Positions 1-7,783 of a stretch of DNA of 42,900 nt are shown here, one piece after another. The notes under the pieces were generated by a model, which saw only the letters and a list, made by a program, of their open reading frames with translations, was not told where the DNA came from and did not search any database. Within the stretch, counting starts at the first letter, position 1. Each line of letters opens with the position of its first letter. The DNA comes from Novosphingobium sp. SG751A (GTDB taxonomy: Bacteria > Pseudomonadota > Alphaproteobacteria > Sphingomonadales > Sphingomonadaceae): assembly GCF_013149295.1 (NCBI RefSeq), contig NZ_JABGCB010000026.1, forward strand, positions 1 to 42,900, read 5' to 3'. The translations under genes were made by a program, and so were the position numbers.

Positions 1-76
1 AACCCAAAATACCCCACGGGATCACATCCCGACCAGCAAAGCCTATTCCCTTCAGCTACATAGACAGGTGGGTGTA
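1..76. other. Unassigned flank beyond the truncated IS
   Basis: No gene is recognised. The stretch contains a short perfect hairpin (CGGGAT at 17-22, loop CAC, ATCCCG at 26-31). Homology to the IS3 OrfB on the minus strand stops near base 77, so this is foreign to that element or a rearranged junction. Confidence 0.3.
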
Positions 77-842
77 ATGAAGCAGGATTGTAGTATCTGC
101 GCTACTCCTCCAACTTTTCGCGGGCATCTGCAAGTGTCAGGAACCAGTGGGTGTTCAGACACTCAGCCCGGAAGCGCCCATTGAACGCCTCGATGTAGGC
201 ATTGTCCGTTGGTTTGCCAGGCCGGGAGAAGTCCAGCGTCACCCCGTTGGCGTAGGCCCATAGGTCGAGATCACGGCTGATGAATTCGGAGCCTTGATCG
301 ACCCGGATCGTCTTTGGATAACCAACCACGGCGCAGGTCGCCTGAAGTGTCTGGACGACATCCTCCCCGCGATAGCTGAACCGAGGATCGAGCACTGGCG
401 AGAACCGGGAGAACGTGTCGACCACGGTCAGGACTCGGATCTTCCGACCCGTGGCCAACTGGTCATGGACGAAGTCCATGGCCCAAACATCATTCACGCG
501 GGAGGCCGCGCAGCGGTCTTCCCTCAACTTCGCCTTCACCCTGCGTTTGGGCGTCTTGTTGTGAAGCTGCAGGCCCAACTCGTTGTAAATCCTGTGCGTT
601 CGCTTCATGTTGATCTCCCAGCCTTCACGGCGAAGAAGAACGTGGACGCGGCGATAGCCATAGCGGACGCGCGTCTCGCAGATCTCACGAATGCGGGCTT
701 CGATGCCGGCCTGCTCGCGGCGACGGGATTTGTAGTGGTACGTCGAGGTGTCCATCTCCAGAACCCGGCAAGCCCGGCGGATCGACACGCCCCAGTCACT
801 GCGAAATCCGTTCACCAGCTCGCGTTTGCGAGCAGGCCTCAC
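77..842 (-). pseudogene. IS3-family transposase OrfB (IS407-like), broken
   Basis: This is the DDE integrase-fold catalytic subunit of an IS3-family element. It has the HTH_21-type front (RIREICETRVRYGYRRVHVLL), the rve core with Asp in VWAMDFVHD, Asp in RVDQGSEF, and the Glu in AYIEAFNGRFR. The frame meets a stop at 102-104 just after REKLEE. Translating past that TAG gives RRYYN, which is what usually follows a Trp in this family, so the stop looks like a TGG-to-TAG change. Family similarity ends after YYN near base 77 and the last 25-30 residues are absent. Both lesions imply that this copy is inactive. It overlaps OrfA by four bases, the usual arrangement for programmed -1 frameshifting. 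Confidence 0.85.
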
Positions 843-1105
843 AGCTTTCGGCGGATGACGTCCTGCAGCATCTCCTTGTCCAGGGAGAGGTCCGCCACCA
901 GCTTGCGCAGCTTCGAATTCTCGTCCTCGAGCTGCTTAAGTCGCCGCATGTCCGGCGGCAGCATGCCGTCGTACTTCTTCTTCCAGTTGAAGTAGGTCGC
1001 CTGGCTGATCCCTGCCTTGCGGCAGATATCCGCCACCGGAACACCGTCCGCTCCCTGCTTCAGAATGAACGCCTTCTGGGCGTCTGAGAATCTGGATGCC
1101 TTCAT
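839..1105 (-). CDS. IS3-family transposase OrfA (IS407-like)
   Basis: This is the small DNA-binding protein of the IS, about 88 residues. It starts at the ATG at 1105, whose upstream sequence on this strand is a purine-rich GGGAGGAGCGAAGAACC that serves as a ribosome-binding site. The N-terminal half is a helix-turn-helix (RFSDAQKAFILKQ through GISQATYFNWKKKY). The C-terminal half is the leucine-zipper-like helix (LKQLEDENSKLRKLVADL) ending DVIRRKL. The reading frame can be extended in frame to 1159, but the extension does not resemble the family. It is intact itself but paired with a broken OrfB. Confidence 0.88.
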   Translation of the reverse strand: MKASRFSDAQKAFILKQGADGVPVADICRKAGISQATYFNWKKKYDGMLPPDMRRLKQLEDENSKLRKLVADLSLDKEMLQDVIRRKL

Positions 1106-1183
1106 GGTTCTTCGCTCCTCCCAGCCAAGGGAGATTACGACGAAAAACTCTAACTCCAAGCGATCCAGTTTTCTGGGATCAGA

Positions 1184-2323
1184 TCACTGCGCCACCTGCC
1201 CCCCGATGTCGGCCCCGACGATCACCTGACGGACATGCTGCGCCAGAGACTGCCCTCGGCCAGCGTCGCTATCGGGCTGCACGGCAAGGTGGCCGACTGC
1301 ATTGGCGATTATCATGCGGTGCAGGCGTCCGGCGCGCGGGGCTTCTTCAAGGACCTGCCCGATTGCTGGCTGGTGGTGATGCGCGCACCCAGCGGGCGGC
1401 CTTTCATCTTTGGCCTTCCCGTGCTGTCGGCGCGGCATGGCGGCGGTCTGGCCTTCGCGCCTTCCGCGCTGGCTATCACCACTTTGGCCAGTCTCATCAT
1501 CGCCAGTTTTGCCGCCCGGATGATGCTGAATTTCATGCGGCGCCTGAAGGACGCCACGCGCCGCTTTGCCGAGGACATCAATGCCGCGCCCATTTCTGCC
1601 GATGCACCGCGCGATGTCAGCGACACTTACGATGCCTTCAACGCCATGCAGCAGCGCATCCGCACGATGATGCTGGAACGCAATGACATGCTGGCGGCCA
1701 TCAGCCACGATCTTCAGCCCCCCCTTACCCGCCTGCGCCTGCGGGCCGAAGCGATGCCTGCATCGATCGAGCAGTCCAAGATCATCGCCGATGTGGCCGC
1801 GATGGAGCGTATGGTCGGCGATGGGCTGGCCCTCGCCCAATCGCGTGAATCCGCCGATGACTGGGCCTGGCTCGACCTCGACTCGCTGCTGGCCAGCATC
1901 GTCGAGGATGCGCAGGAGGAAGGAAAAGCAGCAAGCCTTGGCCGGGTCGACAAAGTTTGCGTCAGGGTCAAACCCAGCGCACTGGCCCGCTGTCTGCAAA
2001 ATCTCACCGACAATGCCTTGCGCTATGACGGGTCGGCCTTGCTCGAATGCATTCACGAAGAGCGAATGGTCAAAATCGTGATCCGAGACAAGGGAACAGG
2101 CATCCCGCCCGATGATCTGGAACGCATGTTCCTGCCCTTTGTGCGCGGCGAAGCCAGCCGATCACGGCAGACCGGCGGCACCGGCATCGGCCTCACCATC
2201 GCGCGCGCGCAGGCCTCGACTTTCGGGGGCAGCGTTGCGCTGGCGAACACGCGCGAGGGACTGGCCGCCACCGTCACGCTGAGCGGAGCCGTTGCGCCGC
2301 CCAATGGATTGCAAAATACCTGA
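1184..2323 (+). pseudogene. Sensor histidine kinase, N-terminus lost at IS junction
   Basis: This is the C-terminal part of a membrane sensor kinase. The frame is open from the IS edge (about 1184) with no start of its own; the first ATG is 1235. A periplasmic piece is followed by a membrane helix (about residues 78-98 from 1235, ALAITTLASLIIASFAARMML) and a HAMP-like linker. Next comes the H-box ISHDLQPPLTRLRLRAE with the phospho-acceptor His, then the ATP-binding boxes: N (NLTDNALRY), G1 (DKGTGIPP) and G2 (GGTGIGLTIA). The catalytic half is complete. The first transmembrane helix, most of the sensor domain and the expected response-regulator neighbour are absent, so signalling is probably lost unless a short form is made from 1235. 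Confidence 0.85.
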
Positions 2324-2363
2324 ATGTCGCCCTAAGCTGCGCGCGCCACATTTGAGGTCAAAC

Positions 2364-3188
2364 ATGCTGAATGCTGACTTGGTCTGGCCCTTGAGGGCCG
2401 CAACGCCTGCGGTGACGTTTGAGGATCCGGCCTGCGCGCCCGAGATCGCGGTCGTAACCGGGGTTGAGCAGCCTGTGCTGCTTGGCTTTCGCCCCGCCCG
2501 GCCGAACGGGCGCGCGATGCTGGTGCTGGGCGGCGGCGGCTATGTCGCGCTCATGGTCGGGCGCGAAGGTATTCAGGTAGCACACTGGCTGACGGGTCTT
2601 GGCTTTCATGCCTTCGTCCTGCTGCATCGCTTTCCCAACGCCGCACATGGGGTTGCGGCGCCGCTGGACGATGCGATGGAGGCCATGCGCCTGATCCGGG
2701 CCAGTGGCCTTGCCCCTGATGGCTTCGGTGTCGTCGGCCTGTCATCGGGCGGGCATCTCGCGGCCTGCCTGTTTGCAGCCTATCCTGAGGAATGGCCGCA
2801 GCCGTCCCCGCCGACACGCCCTGATTTGGCAATCATTGGCTATGCGCCGATTTCGACCAATGCCAGGGGCCGCACGATCATTCCTAACAAACCGCCGCTG
2901 CCGCCCATCGAAAAGCAGGCTTTCTACGATAGGCTTCAGCCCGACGCACAGCTTTTGCCCTCGCCACCGCCAGCCTTCATTGTCTATTCGGACAGCGACC
3001 CGGTTGTGCCGATAGACAATGCGTTCAGACTCCGCGCGGCATGGCAAGCCGCCGGAGGTTCCACAGAGCTGCATATATTCACCGATGCGCCGCACGGCTT
3101 CGCGCTTGATACGAAAAACCAGCCGGTGTCCCTCTGGCCTGTTTTGTGCGAGGCATGGCTGCGGCAGGTCGGTTTTCTGGGAGCATGA
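2364..3188 (+). CDS. Alpha/beta hydrolase (esterase/dienelactone-hydrolase-like)
   Basis: A 274-residue cytosolic serine hydrolase. The oxyanion loop is in VLGGGGYVALM, the nucleophile elbow is GLSSGGHLA, and the acid and base of the triad are probably Asp in YSDSDPVVP and His in TDAPHGFAL. The ATG at 2364 is preferred because GAGG lies six bases upstream (2354-2357). The longer frame from 2292 would overlap the kinase stop and has no family similarity in its first 24 residues. It resembles acetyl-xylan-esterase or carbohydrate-esterase-like hydrolases, but the substrate is unknown. Its 3' end abuts a LysR remnant on the other strand. Confidence 0.82.
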   Translation: MLNADLVWPLRAATPAVTFEDPACAPEIAVVTGVEQPVLLGFRPARPNGRAMLVLGGGGYVALMVGREGIQVAHWLTGLGFHAFVLLHRFPNAAHGVAAPLDDAMEAMRLIRASGLAPDGFGVVGLSSGGHLAACLFAAYPEEWPQPSPPTRPDLAIIGYAPISTNARGRTIIPNKPPLPPIEKQAFYDRLQPDAQLLPSPPPAFIVYSDSDPVVPIDNAFRLRAAWQAAGGSTELHIFTDAPHGFALDTKNQPVSLWPVLCEAWLRQVGFLGA

Positions 3189-3474
3189 TAGGCCGGGGCA
3201 CGGCGGCGGGATACGGCGTGGCGTCATGCACCAACACCTGTTCGGCGATCCAGCCGGCGGTTGGGGCCTGATGCGGGCAACAGACGCGGATGGCAGATGG
3301 CGACCACGCAGTTTCGTCAAGCCCTGCTTCGAGCAGATCAAGACCCTTGGCGATATCCTCAAGAGCCTCACGCGCCTCGTCCACCGGCGTCAGGCGCTCC
3401 GCCCCCGAGCGTGAGCGGCGGAACAGCCGATAGCCCACCCAATCCTCCAGCGAGCGCACCAACTGACCCACGGC
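3189..3474 (-). pseudogene. LysR-family regulator remnant (GcvA-like)
   Basis: On the minus strand the frame holds the second half of a LysR winged helix-turn-helix (AVGQLVRSLEDWVGYRLFRR, then LTPVDEAREALEDIAKGLDLLEAG) joined to a short piece like the LysR effector domain (EQVLVHDATPYP). The first helices are missing, because the similarity begins at the 12-G tract. About 100 residues of the middle domain are also absent. It is a doubly deleted relic. Its neighbour at 2364 may have been its target gene, but that is only inference. Confidence 0.65.
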
Positions 3475-3486
3475 GGGGGGGGGGGG
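3475..3486 (+). repeat. Homopolymer tract of 12 G
   Basis: An uninterrupted run of twelve G sits exactly between the front-truncated LysR remnant (minus strand) and the front-truncated SDR remnant (plus strand). It could be a repair scar or a slippage-prone tract. It is also a classic place for sequencing or assembly error. Confidence 0.9.
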
Positions 3487-3842
3487 ATGTGTCCAATCTC
3501 GATGACCTGCACCGGATGCGTGACGCTGCGGGCGCGGCATTTGGCCACCTCGGTATTCTGTTTGCCAATGCGGCCTGGCCATCGCAAACCCCTTTGGAAA
3601 AATGCAACGAAGCCACCTGCGACCGCATCATACACATTAACGTGAAGGGCACCTTCTTCACGGCGCAGACCGCGCTGCCCCTCATGCGCGAAGTCGGCTC
3701 GATCATCCTCAACACCTCATGGCTCAATCAGGTTAGCGCACCGGAGCGAGCTGTGCTCAGCGCCTCCAAGGCGGCGGCGCGCAGCTTTGCACACACCATG
3801 TCGGCCGAATTGCTCCCTCGCCGGATTCGGCCGACATGGTGA
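3486..3842 (+). pseudogene. Short-chain dehydrogenase/reductase remnant
   Basis: The frame begins at the G tract with DVSNLDDLHRM, the strand-3/helix segment of a classical SDR. It continues through GILFANAA (normally NNAG), INVKGTFFT, IILNTSW, then LSASKAAARSFAHTMSAEL. The N-terminal cofactor loop (TGxxxGIG) is missing. The catalytic Tyr of YxxxK is replaced by Leu (VLSASKAA). The frame runs out at RRIRPTW where the family normally reads RVNxVxPG. Three independent defects mark it as dead. Confidence 0.78.
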
Positions 3843-3885
3843 TGTGTGGCGGTCGGGCGGAGCTTTGACTCATAAGGATGAAACA

Positions 3886-3954
3886 ATGACGCAAGCAGAC
3901 GTGGTGATTATCGGCGCTGGCGTATCGGGTGGATCACCTTTACCCCTGATTTAA
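3886..3954 (+). pseudogene. N-terminal scrap of an FAD-dependent enzyme
   Basis: A start with a good upstream AAGGATG encodes MTQADVVIIGAGVSGG, the Rossmann beta-alpha-beta dinucleotide-binding fingerprint (GAGVSG) of flavin monooxygenases and oxidases. It then stops after 22 codons. The rest of the gene is not in the window; the following 250 bases do not continue the fold. It is a remnant rather than a functional peptide. Confidence 0.6.
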
Positions 3955-4202
3955 GCCGCGTCACCGCGCGCAGCATTGAACCCTTGCTGGCGCCGCCTCC
4001 TGTGTGGTCGGCGGTGATGACATATGGCTCCATTATTCACTCGAAGACTGCATCTTGCGGCGTGCGCGGATCAGACGCTAAGACCGCTGACGTCATCCAA
4101 GCGGCAAAGAATGCAGATGGAGGACAGTCCACGGGCTTTGCATCAATCCGCCGCAATACCGCCGGCGATCAAGGGCCAGCCGGGAAAGCCCGCGATCTGC
4201 GC
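3955..4202. other. Unrecognised segment between remnants and MFS gene
   Basis: A plus-strand frame starting ITFTPDLSRVTARSIEP runs through here and is open to 4316, but I recognise no family and it has no good start. It may be the tail of another deleted gene spliced to the FAD scrap. No RNA or repeat is seen. Confidence 0.3.
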
Positions 4203-5786
4203 CTAGGCGGAAGCCTCACCGATCAGGTCGTGGGCAGCGTCCAGATCACGCAGATCGCGCCCGCGCGTTTCCCGCCCGAACCATGCTACCAGAAAAAGCG
4301 ACAGCAACGTAGGTAGCATCACCAGCAGCGATGATACGCGCATCGGAAGCATGATGCCGCTGATGGTCAATCCCTGCGCCAGCAATCCGCCGCCCTTGGT
4401 CCAAGCCGCCACCCAGCCCGTGGCGCGCGCCCGCACCCGCAGAGGAAAACTTTCGGCCGTATAGGGCAAGACAATGGCAATGATGCCGTTCGTGCCGACA
4501 ATCAGCAGGGCCACAGGCAGGACCGGGCTGCCGCTGCCCATCAGTTCCAGCCGCAGGACCAGCCCCAGTCCGAGCAGAGTCAAGACGATCATCGATGTCA
4601 GTGACCACTTGGTGCTCCACCGGCTGTAAAGCAGCGCGGCGATGAATACTGTCGGAAAGGCGATCAAGGCGCTCTCGGCCAGAAGGCGGCTGGACAGGCC
4701 CACCGAATAGCCTTTCGCCACAAGATCTGCGGGAAGCCAGAGCAAGAGGCCAAAATTGATCAGTCCCCAAGACAGCGCGCACAGGCTGAGCGCGGTGAGT
4801 TTGCCGTAAAGCTGAAAACCTACGAGCGCATGGGCCCCGCCCGGTCCGTTTTCCGCCACGGCATTCGCCCGCTGCGCCTTGGCCCCAAACCGGCGCATCA
4901 CCGCTTCGGCCTCCTCCACACGATCACGCGCCAGCAGGAATTTCGCCGACTCCGGAATGAAGGCGCCCAGCAAGACCAGAGTGAGCCCCGTCGGCAGATT
5001 GGCCAGCCAAAGGATCCGCCAGCCAAAGACCGGCTGAAGCAAAGCCGACAGGCCGCTGGCCGCGAAATAGCCGCCCACCGCGCCCAATCCGCCCACCAGC
5101 ACCAGACTCCAGCCGCGATGCCGGTTGGGCATCATTTCGGCCAGCAGCGCATAGGTCACCGGCAACATGCCCCCCGCCGCAGCCCCCATCATGAAACACA
5201 TGGCGATATTCCAGGCCAGGCTGGGCATGGCCCCGCAAATCGAAGTGCCGACAAACATCACCGCCGAGAGCAGGATCGATGCCTTGCGTCCATAGAGATC
5301 GGCAATCCACCCCCAAAGCACCGATCCCACCACCGTGCCCGCCAGCGCGAAAAACGGCACCAGAGAGACGGTCTTCTTAGGCACGCCATATTCGCTGATC
5401 ATGCCCGGCACCGTAAAGCCAAGCGAGGCCGGTTTCATCACATCGATGATCAGGGCCAGCGTAAGCACGCCCATCAGGCCCCAATGCGCAGGGCCCAGAT
5501 GGGCATCCTCGGGCGCGGCCACGACAATGTCGGCTGCCTTTTCACGCTGCGCCGCCACATCACGCGGCAACAGCCCATAGGCGGCCACTCCTGTCCCCAG
5601 AACGATCAGCGCCATGCCGAAAAGCATGGCGTTGTCCATCGGCATGCCCGCCAGTTGATAATTCATTGCCCGTGCCATCGAAAACATCGGCCAATGAGCG
5701 CAAACGCCTAATGTTACTGCGATGCAACCCGCAATAAAGGCCCATACCGCCTGTCGATCCGATAGCGTGCTTTTCATCTGTCCCAT
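4203..5786 (-). CDS. MFS transporter with two extra N-terminal TM helices
   Basis: A 527-residue inner-membrane transporter of the major facilitator superfamily. The start at 5786 has a strong GGAGGT six bases upstream; an earlier in-frame ATG at 5834 lacks one. The core contains the MFS loop motif (WGWIADLYGRKASIL) after TM2 and the PESAKFLLARDRVEEAE stretch typical of sugar-porter/AAHS-type members after TM6. Unusually, two hydrophobic helices (VWAFIAGCIAVTLGV and AMLFGMALIVLGTGVAAYGLL) and a linker precede the first core helix (HWGLMGVLTLALIID), which would give about 14 helices. An aromatic-acid or organic-acid substrate is a guess. It diverges from the patatin gene. Confidence 0.82.
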   Translation of the reverse strand: MGQMKSTLSDRQAVWAFIAGCIAVTLGVCAHWPMFSMARAMNYQLAGMPMDNAMLFGMALIVLGTGVAAYGLLPRDVAAQREKAADIVVAAPEDAHLGPAHWGLMGVLTLALIIDVMKPASLGFTVPGMISEYGVPKKTVSLVPFFALAGTVVGSVLWGWIADLYGRKASILLSAVMFVGTSICGAMPSLAWNIAMCFMMGAAAGGMLPVTYALLAEMMPNRHRGWSLVLVGGLGAVGGYFAASGLSALLQPVFGWRILWLANLPTGLTLVLLGAFIPESAKFLLARDRVEEAEAVMRRFGAKAQRANAVAENGPGGAHALVGFQLYGKLTALSLCALSWGLINFGLLLWLPADLVAKGYSVGLSSRLLAESALIAFPTVFIAALLYSRWSTKWSLTSMIVLTLLGLGLVLRLELMGSGSPVLPVALLIVGTNGIIAIVLPYTAESFPLRVRARATGWVAAWTKGGGLLAQGLTISGIMLPMRVSSLLVMLPTLLSLFLVAWFGRETRGRDLRDLDAAHDLIGEASA

Positions 5787-6105
5787 TGGCCTTACCTCCC
5801 CCGTTTGGACGGTGATAATCACATCGCGGGTCAAGGAAAAGCCGCAAGGGTCTCCATATGGGCATGTGGTCAGCTATAGAACTGACCTTGAAAATTGGAA
5901 CTGGGCCGGGTGACGACAGATCGACGGCGCCTTGACAGCCAATTTCGGCTCATTTCGAATGAGGCCACTTTACTCTCCGGCAAAGCAGGCACAGCTTGCT
6001 TTACTTGTCATTCGATATAAAAGACCATTGTCGTTAAAATAATGCATTCAACCCTTAATGAATACTTTGCTTTGCGATGGTAAAATACCAATAAGCGGAG
6101 GTATC
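5787..6105. promoter_or_regulatory. Divergent intergenic region, MFS / patatin-like
   Basis: A 319-base non-coding gap, more AT-rich than its flanks, that must hold promoters for both genes. One candidate for the plus gene is TTGACA at 5932-5937, 17 bases, then TCGAAT at 5955-5960 (four of six matches to the -10 consensus). No convincing operator was found. Confidence 0.35.
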
Positions 6106-7614
6106 ATGAAATTTTCTCGCCCTCTATTGACCGCCTTCATGTTCTCGTTGCTCGCCGCCTGCGGACATCAACGCCCAGCGCTCAATGGGAATATCGCTAT
6201 TTCGGCCAAGCGCATTCCCGCCAACCTTAACGAACAAATAACTGGAAGCGGCACGGCAAGACCTGTTGGTATTCCGGGGCCCCCTGCGCCACAGGCTGCT
6301 CAAGGCGCCCGCCTGTCCGCCTTCGCGCAAACCGTGATCACCGCTCGCGATCGCGACATGAGCACGCATGCCGGAATTTGCGCAGATCTGTTGCAAAAGG
6401 ACATTTCCGGCGATGCCGGACAGCCGCTGGCCAAGGGTTATGCCATAGTGCTGTCGGGCGGCGGTCCGCATGGTACATTTGGCGCGGGCCTGTTCCTCGG
6501 CTTGCAGGACAAGGGGCAATTGCCGCCTGAACCCGAAGTGGTGACCGGGGTGAGTACAGGCTCTCTGCAATCAACTTTTGTATTTCTGGCGCGCCAGCCT
6601 GTGGCAAAGGACCGGGATTATAGCTGGATCAACCCCAAAGCGCTGCCTTTGCACAGTTTGCCGGGCGCGGGCAACCAGCCGCCCCTGGCCAAAGGCCGCA
6701 GCAATCTTGAAGATCTTGCTCTGGCTTATAGTATTGGACGAGAAGGTGAAATCCTCAAACCCGGCTCCTTGGGCGACCTTTCGCTGATAACCGACGGCGC
6801 CCGCGCCCAGCTTACTCCTTTGCGCAAACGCCTGTTCAGGATGATTAGCCCCAATACCATCACTCAGCTTGCAACCGAAGCCTGTCGTGGCCGTGTGCTT
6901 TTGGTCGGAGTCACCGATGTGGACGACGGAAATGGCTACGCGCTCGACCTGACCGGACTGGCGCTCAAGGCCTTCGAAGGAGAAGCCAGCCAAACGCGCA
7001 TGACTTTGGTGCGCAACACCTATGTCTCCGCGCTGATGGCCTCGTCATCCGTGCCGGTGGGGGCTATGCCGGTGACGCTACGCTATCGCGAGTTTGATGA
7101 CGAGGATAAGCCGTCCGATATTGCCTCGCGCCAACATATGTTCATCGACGGCGGCGCGCGTTTCGGGGTGTTTCTTCCCAAGGGAAGCGATGGGTCTGAT
7201 CTGACCCTGATCGTCAACACTTTTCTGGATACGCCGCCGTGGACGCCGGGCGATCCCGCGATCCCAACCACGAAATGGAAATTGATCGGACTGGGTCTGC
7301 GCACCGTCAACGATCTGCTGGAAACCCAGATTTATAATCTGTCGGTTGGACAAGTGGAGGCCGCGGCGGGCAAACTGTCGATGGCCTATCTTTCAAACCA
7401 GAACATCGTGGGCCCCGATGGCCGACCCGGTGAAAGCCCGGTGGCGCATGTCTATCTTGGGCGGAACTGCGGGCAATGGCAAAGCGAGGTCGACGCTCTG
7501 CATCACCCACTGCAATTTTCTCCCGATTATATGGCCTGCCTGATCGATTACGGCCGCAGCCGTGGCAATCTGGCGCAATGGAATCTGACCAAGCCTGAAT
7601 TAAAGCATCAGTGA
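6106..7614 (+). CDS. Patatin-like phospholipase, lipoprotein
   Basis: A 502-residue predicted lipid acyl hydrolase anchored in the envelope. The start at 6106 follows GGAGG (6096-6100). It gives a lipoprotein signal, MKFSRPLLTAFMFSLLAAC, with Cys19 as the acylated residue; the longer frame from 6058 would bury this signal. Patatin motifs occur in order: glycine-rich oxyanion loop (VLSGGGPHGTFGAG), nucleophile GVSTG, and the catalytic-dyad Asp in FIDGGARFG. The order, spacing and DGG motif match PF01734. The substrate is probably a phospholipid or other lipid ester. It stands alone, divergent from the MFS gene, and the tannase-like gene follows after 169 bases on the same strand. Confidence 0.88.
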   Translation: MKFSRPLLTAFMFSLLAACGHQRPALNGNIAISAKRIPANLNEQITGSGTARPVGIPGPPAPQAAQGARLSAFAQTVITARDRDMSTHAGICADLLQKDISGDAGQPLAKGYAIVLSGGGPHGTFGAGLFLGLQDKGQLPPEPEVVTGVSTGSLQSTFVFLARQPVAKDRDYSWINPKALPLHSLPGAGNQPPLAKGRSNLEDLALAYSIGREGEILKPGSLGDLSLITDGARAQLTPLRKRLFRMISPNTITQLATEACRGRVLLVGVTDVDDGNGYALDLTGLALKAFEGEASQTRMTLVRNTYVSALMASSSVPVGAMPVTLRYREFDDEDKPSDIASRQHMFIDGGARFGVFLPKGSDGSDLTLIVNTFLDTPPWTPGDPAIPTTKWKLIGLGLRTVNDLLETQIYNLSVGQVEAAAGKLSMAYLSNQNIVGPDGRPGESPVAHVYLGRNCGQWQSEVDALHHPLQFSPDYMACLIDYGRSRGNLAQWNLTKPELKHQ

Positions 7615-7648
7615 TGATGCATTGAGGCGAAATTTCAGGAATACCGGC

Positions 7649-7684
7649 GAGAGCGCGGCATAGTCATGAACCGGTTGCGCTCTC
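7649..7684 (+). terminator. Possible hairpin terminator after the patatin gene
   Basis: An inverted repeat (GAGAGCGC at 7649-7656, GCGCTCTC at 7677-7684, 20-base loop) lies 35 bases after the patatin stop. It has no T-run, so termination is only a possibility. Confidence 0.3.
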
Positions 7685-7783
7685 ATCGCGGTCTTTCTTT
7701 GCGGAAACACGGGTCAGGCCGTATCCAACCTGGGATCATCCGACGCTCTAATGCGTGGTGCATCGGGAAGAGGGGGAGATGCA

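Larger units (their letters stand above)
77..1184 (-). mobile_element. Truncated IS3-family element (IS407-like)
   Basis: The element spans the OrfA/OrfB pair on the minus strand. The OrfA-side end probably lies at about 1165-1184, where the minus strand reads TGATCCCAGAAAACTGG, a plausible terminal-repeat sequence just outside OrfA. Immediately beyond it, the histidine kinase frame is already in coding register. The OrfB-side end is missing, so no paired terminal repeat or target duplication can be shown. Confidence 0.7.
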
